Program-made: the position numbers and the translations under genes
Shown: piece by piece, positions 1 to 8,732 of the stretch
Position numbering within the stretch: the stretch's first letter is position 1
How the letters are laid out: each line of letters starts with the position of its first letter
The notes under the pieces: generated by a model
Databases searched by the model: none
What the model was told of the DNA's origin: nothing
What the model saw: the letters and a program-made list of their open reading frames with translations, nothing else
Origin: Leishmania martiniquensis
Lineage: Eukaryota > Euglenozoa > Kinetoplastea > Trypanosomatida > Trypanosomatidae
DNA length: 64,000 nucleotides
NCBI RefSeq assembly: GCF_017916325.1
Contig: NC_090160.1
Span: 135,001 to 199,000, forward strand
Reading direction: 5' to 3'

Positions 1-804
1 CTTTGCACGGCGGCGGCGGTTGAGGTGGAGATGAAAAGCAGTCGTCCGTCCACCACCCCCCTCGCAACGACAGGCTTCAGTGTCGCTGTTTTGGTCCCCC
101 TGGGGCACCTCTGTTGACGGGGGTGAAGGGAGAGGAGCGGAGGTGTGGGCGGTGAAGGAGATGGAGAGAGGCGCCGATACATAGACACAGAAGAGATGAA
201 GATCACGGGGCGAGAGAGGAACGGGTGTGAGAAGAGTGCATGAACATGCCCGCTCAGCAGCGGGGACGCAGACGCGCGTCGTGCGGAGGCGCCGTCTGTA
301 CTATCGGTTGCTTCCGCTCATAATCAGCGATGGCTCGAAGATGGTAAGCCGTGACGCTCGTGCCGGGTGGGTGGCTTGTCATGGATAAGCCCGCACACTC
401 ACTCCCTTTTTGCCCTCCGCCCACGCACATCACACAAGCCCCCCTAAAGAGAGGGTACGCACGGACAAGATTGGTCAGCCTTCAGTGTCGAGAGATGGGC
501 AAAGAACATCGACCCTACGCGGAGGTGGAAAGCGCTTTCAAGTAGCTTCACCCACCGAGCGTCGCGCTGTTTCTCCTCATGGCGGGCAGGGAGACAAGGG
601 GGAGGGTGGCGAGGGGGATGCGAGGGGGATGCCAGTGGGCGCAGCGTTGTCATCCTCGAAGCCCTTTCCTTTCAGGTTTCGGGCGGGCGCTCCCACGTAC
701 GTGTGTGCGCAGACGATGAAGTATAGCACTGCTGTACCGCCCGCACCCCCTCTCCACCGCCTATGCCGCTTCTGCACAGAACCCCGTCGTGGGAGCTTCA
801 GTCG
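1..804. other. Spacer 3' of BRF1
   Basis: No coding region is supported here. Short overlapping open frames exist on both strands, but none has a recognisable domain. On the transcribed (minus) strand this is the expected 3' UTR of BRF1 and possibly the 5' region of a gene beyond the left edge. Around 560-640 the + strand is purine-rich (G and A runs), which would be a pyrimidine tract in the transcript and is a plausible processing signal. Confidence 0.6.
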
Positions 805-2895
805 TCAGTCCCAGTCCGCATGTGCCTCATCCTCGACACCCTCCAGCATGCCAGGGAGCAGCTCATCGATCTGGGAAAAGTTCACCACACCAGCACCGCG
901 GCCGCGCAACGCGCGCTCCATTGCAGAGGATACGTCAGCCGCAGGTTTAGCAATGACGCTGCGCCGGCGCCGCTTAGATGCTCGCGCCTCCTCCAGCTTT
1001 TGGATTTCCTCCTCCGTACGTGCGCGTCCGCGTTTCCACTTTTCGCCGTAGAGGGAGACGCCGATGCGCTCGCGTCGCAGACGCTCCTCGTTGTCCAGCA
1101 CGAGGTATGGCAGTATGTCCGTGCAGTCATCATCCACAACCTGCGGCAGCACGAGGAACTCCCACGGCAGGGCGTGGCGGCGCTCGCGGTCGTACAGGAT
1201 CTCCTCCAGCGCTAGGCGGACCCCCTCGTCGTCGCGGTCGAAGAGGCCGAGCGGATCCTCCCCGGCTGGGGTGCCCGGCGGCGGGCTACTGCCGCGTAAC
1301 GGCGAGCTCTCGCTGTTGAAGGAATAATGCTGCATAGGGTGGCTAAGATGCAGGGATGCCCCGTCGCCAACGTCGTTGAGGCCATCCTCATCGGCAAAGT
1401 CGAAGTCGTTGCGCAGCTGCATCACCTCCGCGTTGCTGTTCAGCAGCCGCGTGTACTCGTCCGTCATCCACTGCAGCTGCTCCGGAGAGTCCATCGCGGC
1501 AGCACCAATGGCAGCTGCTGCAGAGTGCATGCCTCCGATGTCGGCGAGACCCACCGCAGAGGGCGCCTTTGCGAGCGAAGACGCCAAGGACTCGTCGGGC
1601 AGCAGATAAAGAGGAATGCCGGAGGACGACACATCCGCACCGATAGGCAGCCCAGAGGCTGTCAGCTGCCGGCTGCCGCCCGCGTCGCTGCCGTTCTGAA
1701 GAGACGCCTCACGCTTGATGAGAAGTCGGTGCTCCTCCTCCTTAACACTACGCGCCACCTCCTCCAGTGGGATCGGCTTTGTATGCGGCAGGCCCAAAAT
1801 GTGCAGCTGCTGCGCCGGCGACAGCCCCTTCAAGTCTAAATTCTCCTCAAGTGGCGTGATGCCCTCCAACTCGCAGTGCTTCATGATGAAGCGACGCCAC
1901 TTGTCACACCGCTCCGGCGTCGCGGGCTGTGACGTCTTGGCCTCCGAAACAAGCTCGTAGAAGATGGCCGACAGCTCCCGCATACTTGCGTGCACATCTT
2001 CCTCGGTGGATTTGCGGCTCGAGTCATTGAACGCTGGCGGCAGGGTCTCGTGCGACGGCCGATAGTCGTCGATACTCTCCAGGCGCGCCGTCGGCGTTGC
2101 CGCGAACTCGGCCAGTCGCTTGCCAATGGTGTTGGACGTCAGTCGCACCATCCCGCACACCTGCTCTGGGGTGCGCGAGATACCGAAAACGTAGCACGCC
2201 ACCAGCAGCGCAGCTGCGCATACCCCCATCGGTCGCCGGCCGCAGCTAATCCAGTCATCCTGCATAGCCCGTAGCACCTTGAGAGCGCACACCACAACAT
2301 CGGTCGTCTGCGGGCCAAGGTCCATTTGCTCGGCAAAGCGCTGCACATAGCACGACGGGTCAATCACGGGGACCTCCGTGTGGGTCGCGTGGCAGATGTA
2401 CTTCATCTGTGACAAAATCCCCTGCGGGTCCTCGCCGTTGGCCTCAGAAAAGTCGTAGATGACGTGCGAGGTGCGTTCACGTCGGCAGGCCGCGTAGAGG
2501 CAGGCGCACAGGACACTCGGCCGTGTGCCGGACACGGCGTTCAAGTTGAGCGCCACTTTGTAGATGCCGAGGGCGCGCTCCACCGTTTCTTCGCTAATCT
2601 CGAGCTGACGACTGATGTTTAGCATCTCTCGACGGGCCTTGTCGATGGTGGGGCGGGAGTGTGAGTTAACCATGCTGCTGTTGGCGCCTTTGTACGAGGT
2701 GGCGGGGCGGAAGCTGCAGGCGAGACTGCGCAGGCCGCCGCCACCGCCACTGGCCGGTGGCCGACCACCCTGGGCGAAGACGGGGTCCAGCTCATACTGG
2801 TCGCTCATCACGACATCACCGCAGATGGTGCAAGTGGTGCAGCCATTTTGCCGATCCACGAATAGCGCCGAGGTGGGGTGGGCGCAACTTGACAT
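805..2895 (-). CDS. BRF1, TFIIB-related subunit of RNA polymerase III factor TFIIIB
   Basis: BRF1 bridges TFIIIC, TBP and RNA polymerase III at tRNA, 5S rRNA and other small-RNA genes in the nucleus. The 696-residue product opens with a TFIIB-type zinc ribbon (Cys4, His6 and the CxxCG pair at 22-25). Two cyclin-like repeats follow at roughly 75-165 and 170-265; the second contains the typical GRRPMGVCAAALLVA helix and ends in SNTIGKRLAEF. A low-complexity linker leads to a charged BRF1 C-terminal TBP-binding segment near 545-650 (LDNEERLRRERI, then SLYGEKW) and a basic KRRRR patch. The start is the ATG at 2893-2895, directly before the zinc ribbon. Length and domain order fit BRF1 rather than TFIIB, which lacks the long C-terminal extension. 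The next gene upstream encodes an Era-like GTPase; no functional link is implied, because genes in trypanosomatid units are co-transcribed regardless of role. Confidence 0.93.
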   Translation of the reverse strand: MSSCAHPTSALFVDRQNGCTTCTICGDVVMSDQYELDPVFAQGGRPPASGGGGGLRSLACSFRPATSYKGANSSMVNSHSRPTIDKARREMLNISRQLEISEETVERALGIYKVALNLNAVSGTRPSVLCACLYAACRRERTSHVIYDFSEANGEDPQGILSQMKYICHATHTEVPVIDPSCYVQRFAEQMDLGPQTTDVVVCALKVLRAMQDDWISCGRRPMGVCAAALLVACYVFGISRTPEQVCGMVRLTSNTIGKRLAEFAATPTARLESIDDYRPSHETLPPAFNDSSRKSTEEDVHASMRELSAIFYELVSEAKTSQPATPERCDKWRRFIMKHCELEGITPLEENLDLKGLSPAQQLHILGLPHTKPIPLEEVARSVKEEEHRLLIKREASLQNGSDAGGSRQLTASGLPIGADVSSSGIPLYLLPDESLASSLAKAPSAVGLADIGGMHSAAAAIGAAAMDSPEQLQWMTDEYTRLLNSNAEVMQLRNDFDFADEDGLNDVGDGASLHLSHPMQHYSFNSESSPLRGSSPPPGTPAGEDPLGLFDRDDEGVRLALEEILYDRERRHALPWEFLVLPQVVDDDCTDILPYLVLDNEERLRRERIGVSLYGEKWKRGRARTEEEIQKLEEARASKRRRRSVIAKPAADVSSAMERALRGRGAGVVNFSQIDELLPGMLEGVEDEAHADWD

Positions 2896-4100
2896 TGGGA
2901 ATGGGTCAGTGTGCTGCCGAGGCGGCAGAAAACAGCCAAAGCCGCCTGCACGTCTGATGCGCCAGCTGCACCCCCAACGGCAAGCAGACGGCAGGACAGG
3001 GGCGATGAGGAAGCAGAGGGGGACCAGCGTAGTCGCCGCAGCAACGCCCGCTAAGCCATCAGCAGGCGAGCGGTGGCGGTGGAGACGCCGGTTATGTTAG
3101 TCGCGGAAATGGCCACACTCGCGACAGCAGGGGAGTGGGGGGAGGAGAGCGTGGAAAGCGGTCACAGAGAAAGAAGCTAACATGCGGAGAAGCGGCGAGA
3201 AGGGAGGGGGCTGCCGTTGTAAGTCCACTTCCGATTGAGCTGCAGACTGCGGAATAGAAGTGAGTGGTGCGGCAGTTGTCAAGAGCGCGCAGAGAAGCTG
3301 AGACACGGGAGTAGGGAAAGTGTAGGACGGGGTACCCTGAAGAGGGAGGGTGCTAATCAGCGGGCAGCGACTCTACTCTCGATGATGTTGTGAAGAAAGG
3401 AAAGCGAGGAGGAGAGGGAGCGAGGGGCACCGATGTTGGTACGCGGGGGGAGGGAGAAGCGATAGAGGCAGATCAAGAGAGAGATAACCAGCAATGCGAG
3501 TTCAAGATGAAAGGCTTTTAAGCATGTGGATGTGTGTATGGCGGAGAAGAGGTGCTGCAGAGGGAGGGTGGAGATGGCCCTTGGGTCCGGTCATCTGCAT
3601 ATGCGCGTGCGCTAGGAGTTGCGTAAGTGACTCCCTCGTACGTGCCGGTGCGGGTAGGGGTGGGGAACAGAGCGGGGATAAGGGCCAGCATAGTCTGTGT
3701 TCGAGTCGGCACACGCCACAGCACCCTTTCCTGCCTCACTCCGTGTCACCCGGGCTTTCTGCACACCACGCCCACTCCCTCTCTCCCTCTTTTTTCGCGC
3801 TTCTCAGGGACTCCGCTCCGTTGCTCCTCGTCACAGAGGGCACCCCTCCATACCACCGCACGAAGGCCACCCACCCCGAACTTGAAAGCTGGCCTGCGTC
3901 CCCGATTCCATGTCTTCTCCCTGTGCTGGCTGCTGCTCGGAGTGAAGAGAGAGGGAGGTCGTGCGGTTGTATTGCCACAAGGGCTCGCCAGCCCATCAAC
4001 TCCCATCCATGGCGAGACCACTTTAGAAACGGTGCGCATAATGTCGAAACCGGCACGTCGCCTAGGGCAGCGCACGCCATGCGTTACATTTAAACGCACC
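2896..4100. other. Spacer between Era-like GTPase and BRF1
   Basis: About 1.2 kb without a supported gene. It holds the BRF1 5' leader and the 3' UTR of the GTPase. The + strand is purine-rich near 2985-3040 and 3115-3210, giving pyrimidine tracts on the transcribed strand suited to trans-splicing and coupled polyadenylation. No repeats of note. Confidence 0.6.
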
Positions 4101-5243
4101 TCACGAGTGGGAGAGTCCGCCTGGGGCGATGAAGGCCTGAAACACAAACCGAAACCGCTGAGGCGCCAGCTCGCGCTCCGTCACCTGCTGCGCGCGCAGG
4201 CAGATCACCTCCAGCTTGCTGTGAAAGGTGAACATGTACGCAGGACGGTCGAAGAAGACCTCCACCACCACCTCCGTCGTGCCCGACTCCTTGCGCGTCC
4301 AGCCCAGCACGCGATGCTGCATGCAGTGCGGTATCTCGTGTGGAAGCAGCTCCATAAAAGTCTGCCGCAACAGCTCCGCCACGCGCTGGGGAGGGTTCAA
4401 ATCAGTCGACTCGCGTCGGTAGTGCTCCCACGCTCCTGGCTTTGCGTATTGGCAGAGACAGTCCTTCAGCTCCACCAGTCCACTGCCACCCTTGACGCTG
4501 ACCTCGTGCGTCGCCGCAGTCGGCAATCCGAGAGCTTCAAGGTCCGTGCGCAGGGCGAAATACAGCTCGCGATGGCGCGGCGTCTGCACCTTGTCCATCA
4601 TCGTCATGGCGATCACCACGGGCAGCTCGCGGCCGGCGGCGCGCTGCACCACCTCGGTCGCAATCCTCTTGTGCTCCTTCTCCAGAAAGCCAACCCCCAC
4701 TGGAAGAGTCAGGACAACGAGGTCCGCCACGAAGATGGCGTCGTATGCCTTTGCCGTGCCGGACGCGAACTTACGCCGCATGCGCAGCGTATCGCGTGGC
4801 ACAATACCCGGCGTATCGAGGAGGAGCAACTGTGTATCGTGCACGGTGGCTACAGCCTTTGTCCAGTCTTTAGTGCTGCCGTAGCGGTTGCTGACGGCAC
4901 CAACATTGCTGAGAGCCATGGCATTGACGAGCGACGTCTTCCCTACGTTTTGCGGCCCGAGAAAGGCCGCACGCAGCACAAGCGGATTGGCGGGCTGCTG
5001 CACCGAGTAGGCACCCCCGTTCAAAATGGAAGAGCTCAGCCCGGGTGCTGCTGCACCAGCAGCAAGGGGTGGGAATGCCTCCTCGACAGGGGTGTAGCGG
5101 CGCTCCTTGTACACTCGCTGGAACCGCTTCGCCACCGCGTCGACGTCTTCCTCTTTCTTCTCGGAGAGCACTGAAACAATTCGCTGCTCCCACCGGCGAC
5201 GGTTCTGTAGCGACGTACATCGCACCAACGAGCGCGTCACCAT
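4101..5243 (-). CDS. Era-like GTPase, probably mitochondrial
   Basis: Predicted Era-family GTPase of 380 residues. Era proteins bind the small-subunit rRNA and act in ribosome assembly; the basic, Arg-rich N-terminus and the family's eukaryotic distribution suggest the mitochondrion. Visible motifs: G1 P-loop GPQNVGKTS at 96-104, a G2-type Ser/Thr region at 123-125, G3 DTPG at 143-146, a G4 position reading TMMD at 214-217 instead of NKxD, and a G5-like VSVKGGSG at 248-254. The Era signature at the GTPase/KH junction is present (LLPHEIPH, 299-306) and is followed by a KH-like beta strand (TEVVVEVFFDRP). The usual KH GxxG loop is not evident. The open frame runs 71 codons further upstream, but the first 70 of these pass through leader-like sequence; I chose the ATG at 5241-5243 (MVTRSLVRC). 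Earlier in-frame ATGs exist at codons 18 and 21 of the longer frame and cannot be fully excluded. Confidence 0.85.
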   Translation of the reverse strand: MVTRSLVRCTSLQNRRRWEQRIVSVLSEKKEEDVDAVAKRFQRVYKERRYTPVEEAFPPLAAGAAAPGLSSSILNGGAYSVQQPANPLVLRAAFLGPQNVGKTSLVNAMALSNVGAVSNRYGSTKDWTKAVATVHDTQLLLLDTPGIVPRDTLRMRRKFASGTAKAYDAIFVADLVVLTLPVGVGFLEKEHKRIATEVVQRAAGRELPVVIAMTMMDKVQTPRHRELYFALRTDLEALGLPTAATHEVSVKGGSGLVELKDCLCQYAKPGAWEHYRRESTDLNPPQRVAELLRQTFMELLPHEIPHCMQHRVLGWTRKESGTTEVVVEVFFDRPAYMFTFHSKLEVICLRAQQVTERELAPQRFRFVFQAFIAPGGLSHS

Positions 5244-6350
5244 GATGCGACCCACACCGTAACGCCAAAAGAAACGAGGCTGACAGGGCTGAGAGATGCA
5301 TTGTAATGTGTGCGCGTGCGTATATGCATAGGACAGCGGCGCGCCGATGACGTGTGGAAAAGCAGAGGAGCGAAGAAGGCGTTTCGGGTTGAGCATCGCA
5401 GTCATTGGGAGAAAAGGGCAAAACGCCCTCTCCCACCCCGCGGCGTGGGCACACATATGCGTGTCAGAGACACGCAGACATCTCTGTTGAAAGCCGTTCG
5501 TTTGTGTTTGTGTCAGCTCAGCAGATCTGTTCTGCCGTACAACGCGACCTAACTACACCTCGCCAGCCTGCCATCCATTCCTTCCTTCGACCCATGCGGG
5601 CCCTTCCCCTTCCATATCGCGTGCTGCACAGCAGGCGTAGGCATGCGGCACAGCCACGCCGTCGAATCGTGCATAGCAGTGCACTGTCACCTCACTCTCT
5701 ATCAGCCCGCCCCCCACATCGCAAGTCGCCTCGCAGCCGCTTTCACCATGCAAGCCCAGCAGTACACCTCTCGAGGTGGCTAAGGCTTCCCACGCCAGTG
5801 GGCACTCTGGAGCTGAGTTCGAAATGTCCTGTCCTGCTGTTGTCCCATCCGCCATATCGGTTTCTTGTGCGCTCTGTCGCAGTCGCCTCTGACAGAACGT
5901 CATGCAGGGCGCAGCCGCCAAGATGAGTGGCGATGCAGCGTCCTGAAGTCTCCATAGCGCAGACGCTTGGCCCCGCAGAGACCACAAGTGGTTCGCCAGC
6001 TGGCAGTGATTAAACGAGGGAGGAGGGCTGCTCAGCCTTCCCTCCTGCCGCGATACCACGCAGATCTATAAGGGTTCGGGGAGAGGCCAGTACCATGAAA
6101 GCTATGCTGCAGAGCGATTTAGAGGCCTCCTCCCCACATAAACAAAAAAAAAACGGAGCGGCAGCGGCAGTACCTCCGCTTACCCTCTCTCACTCTCTTG
6201 GCGAGCCTTCGTGGTTGTCATATATGTCAGATGGTCGGCCTTGCCCCTTTACTGCGCTGTTACCATGTGTCCGCTGCGGTGGTCTTTCAACAGGGCTCCC
6301 CACACACACCTTGTCACCGCGGTGTCGCAGGTACACGCGCTCGGCGGCAC
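5244..6350. other. Spacer between SEC-C protein gene and GTPase gene
   Basis: 1.1 kb. It contains an open minus-strand frame at 5553-6059 that begins at a non-ATG codon; its third-position GC is no higher than background and it shows no domain, so it is not called. An oligo-A run lies near 6143-6152. Otherwise only UTR-like sequence is visible. Confidence 0.5.
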
Positions 6351-7052
6351 TCACACGCACAAACCTGCGGGGGTATCGCATCTTTCGGTCATGCCCAGCA
6401 CGCGCAGCAGAGCGTCTTTCACGGATGCACAGCAAGATCCAAAGGCTTCCCCGCTCCCACATATGCACGTGATCGTCTCCCCCAGCTCCGTCTCAGCAAG
6501 CTGCCGCCGGAAAGCAGCGTCCATGGCGCAGCGCGTTGCACTCGTCGTGCGAAGCTCCTGTAGCTCCAAGAGCAAAACGCGCTGCTGCGATGCGGTCAGG
6601 ATGCCGGTGAACTTGTGTGTATCCGACGAAGCTTCGCGGGCCTTGCCTGGCACCGCACGCATACACTTTTCGGATGCTGGGGCAACGTATTGGTGTGCGA
6701 CCGCCGACGGCGGTCGCACACAGCTCCCAGCACGGCGCAGCAGTCGGTTGTCCTCCTCGTCGTGCGCTTGCACGTCATTGTCGGGCTTGTGTGTGGATAC
6801 CGTCTCCCCCCCGCCCGCCTCCTCGCCTGATACGCGAGGCAAGACACAACAGATGAGCGTCACGGAGACCACCAGGTAAGCTTCCAAGGCGCGCGGGTGG
6901 CACTCAGAAATGAGGTGTGCACCAAGAAGCCAAATGGACAGCCGGACCATGAAGCGGGCAATCTCGCAGTACTGCCAGTGGCGCCGGTGGTGCTTACGCA
7001 CCTGACGCCGCATGTCCCTCGCGTTAAAAAGTGTGCGAGGCTGCCCCTCCAT
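6351..7052 (-). CDS. Membrane protein with C-terminal SEC-C-type zinc motif
   Basis: A 233-residue protein not recognised as a whole. From the ATG at 7050-7052 it starts with a basic amphipathic stretch (Arg and His rich, residues 6-27). Two hydrophobic segments follow, at about 34-49 and 56-72, suggesting a membrane hairpin. The middle is polar and acidic (about 75-150). Near the C-terminus, residues 196-208 read CICGSGEAFGSCC, matching the SEC-C pattern CxCGSGxxxxxC[CH]. This zinc-binding motif is found at the end of SecA and in many unrelated proteins, where it mediates protein contacts. Forty further upstream codons are open but encode a low-complexity Val/Cys run derived from a (CA)n tract, so the later ATG is preferred. 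The pairing of a membrane hairpin with a SEC-C tail is unusual; the role is unknown. Confidence 0.7.
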   Translation of the reverse strand: MEGQPRTLFNARDMRRQVRKHHRRHWQYCEIARFMVRLSIWLLGAHLISECHPRALEAYLVVSVTLICCVLPRVSGEEAGGGETVSTHKPDNDVQAHDEEDNRLLRRAGSCVRPPSAVAHQYVAPASEKCMRAVPGKAREASSDTHKFTGILTASQQRVLLLELQELRTTSATRCAMDAAFRRQLAETELGETITCICGSGEAFGSCCASVKDALLRVLGMTERCDTPAGLCV

Positions 7053-8246
7053 CGCCAACGAGTCACGGAGTCCAGGGGTGCAGTCAGGCGCAACACACAC
7101 ACACACATAGACGTACACACGAGGGGGGAGAAGTGAGGGGAGCTCCAACCGCTTGCACAGGCAGCAAATCACAAAGAGAGCTAAGAGAGCCTCAACAGGT
7201 GCTCAGCGTTGAAGGCACTGTCGCTGAGGCCTGGTCGCCCCTACGATGCGAATAATGGCGCGCATGTGTGTGTGTGTATGTGCCGTTGCGTGGACGTCGA
7301 AAGAAGCAAGAGGCAGAGGCAGCTGCAGGTGGTCTGTCTGGATGGCGCGCAGAGGGGACTCACCTCAGAAGGTACATGAGGCATGTGATGCAGCGAGCGG
7401 AAGCGAAGCCACCGTGAGACTCACGGAACCACAGATGGACCATTTTACTCTGCACGCTCGTCTCCCTCGTCGTTGCATGAAGTCTCACTCTCCCCTGCGG
7501 TGCCTTCCTTCACTGCAAGGAGGAGCGAGAGAGAAAGGGAGGTTCTTTCCGCTCTTCGTTCGCTGTTGGTTGCGTCTGCCCTGCGACGATGCTGAAATAC
7601 GGATAACACGCAGAGAGAGAGAGGTGGGAAGGGAGGGGAGGGGAATGTCGATTCGGTGCCTCAGCCGCCGCGCCCTAACCCCGCCGCCCGTCGAGCTACA
7701 CGCGGCGAGGCAGCGTCCCGAAAGAGAAAGATATGGACACTGAGCGCTGAGTTAATGTGAGCTGGGCGACGACACTCCATCACACACAAGCATGAAATAA
7801 CGCTTAAAACGCGCACCGCCTCCGCATTTTTATTCCCCCCTCCCTTCCTCGTCCATTTGACACCATCAAAGACAGAAAACGATCCGACATGCGAAGTAGA
7901 AGGGGGGGCGTAGGACAGAGACAGAGACAGAGGAGGGCCTCTCCCTTGCCTAGGACTTTACCCACCACTGCTGGCGCAGCAGCTGCAAAGATACGAGGGA
8001 GGTGGTGGAGGAGAGAACAAAAAAAAAGGGATATACACACCAAAGTCATAAGCATTGTCTGCCGCTAATAAAAACGGCGAAAGAGGGGCGAGGCGAAGGG
8101 CCGCCGCAAAGAGAAGCGTCTCCAACTCAAGTTGGTGACACTTCGAGGCGAGCGTGAGGAGAGTCGACAGGGGGCACCTAAGGAAAAGAAGGCGGCACAA
8201 ACACACGCACACACACACACGCCGACACGCAGGTGTTCAATGCACG
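7053..8246. other. Spacer 3' of the 133-residue membrane protein gene
   Basis: 1.2 kb with no supported gene. It contains a (CA)n tract near 7095-7110, a TG tract near 7265-7280, a purine-rich + strand stretch with GGGAGGGGAGGGG near 7628-7643, and a (CA)n tract at about 8203-8220. These are typical UTR low-complexity features. Minus-strand open frames here encode only Ser/Leu/Cys-rich tract translations. Confidence 0.6.
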
Positions 8247-8648
8247 CTAGTACCCTTTTGTACGGTGATCGCCAGTGGTCCTCACTATGGGCTTTATGGA
8301 TTCCTCTACGCGGTACATGCGCTTGATCTCCTCCAGCTCCGTCCTCGTGTCCATCTGGCATGTGGAAGCGATGAAGAGAAGGAGGGTGAGAGCTAGTATC
8401 ATGAGAATATAGCGCTCTTTGAACACGCCCTGGTACCGCTTGGGCAGCTTCCAAACCTTTTGCCCGCCCGATGACGACGGTGTCGTGGGTCGGCTGCGGT
8501 CAAGGTCGGACCAGACTCGCAGCTCCTCCTCCGTCGCTATCGGCTCGTCTACAATGTCTATCAAGGGGTCCATGCATGGGCGCACTGGTGACACCAAGGT
8601 CACAGCTGCCACAATCGCCGGCTCCTTGCGCTTCGCTACGGAATACAT
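8247..8648 (-). CDS. Small single-pass membrane protein, unknown function
   Basis: A 133-residue protein starting at the first ATG (8646-8648) after a predicted splice acceptor at 8698-8699. Residues 1-79 are mixed polar with an acidic stretch (DPLIDIVDEP, then TEEELRVWSDLD). One strong transmembrane segment spans about 80-98 (YILMILALTLLLFIAS), followed by a 35-residue basic tail. The motif KRMYxV appears in the tail (109-114), and again across the start codon: the codons just before the ATG read EQVKR and continue into MYSV. Both copies end in a Pro-Ile-Val-like sequence (PAIV at 10-13, KPIV at 119-122). So either the true N-terminus lies upstream with a non-ATG start, or the upstream match is accidental. 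Not recognised as any family; possibly kinetoplastid-specific. Confidence 0.6.
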   Translation of the reverse strand: MYSVAKRKEPAIVAAVTLVSPVRPCMDPLIDIVDEPIATEEELRVWSDLDRSRPTTPSSSGGQKVWKLPKRYQGVFKERYILMILALTLLLFIASTCQMDTRTELEEIKRMYRVEESIKPIVRTTGDHRTKGY

Positions 8649-8697
8649 ACGCTTGACTTGCTCGTTCGCTTCGTCCTCAGAAAAATCAGGAAGGTGT

Positions 8698-8732
8698 CTG
8701 TTGTAATGGGTGGGAGGAGGAGAGGGGGGAGG
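8698..8732 (-). promoter_or_regulatory. Putative trans-splice acceptor for the 133-residue gene
   Basis: On the transcribed strand a C/T-rich tract (complement of 8706-8732) is followed by an ACAACAG acceptor whose AG lies at 8698-8699. This would leave a leader of 49 nt before the ATG at 8648. The match to the trypanosomatid pattern is seen in sequence; its use is inferred. Confidence 0.5.

Noticed and set aside
5553..6059. 168-codon minus-strand frame between the GTPase and SEC-C genes
   Set aside because: It begins at GTG rather than ATG; from the internal ATG onward about 59 percent of third positions are G/C, close to background, and there is no domain or clear splice signal.
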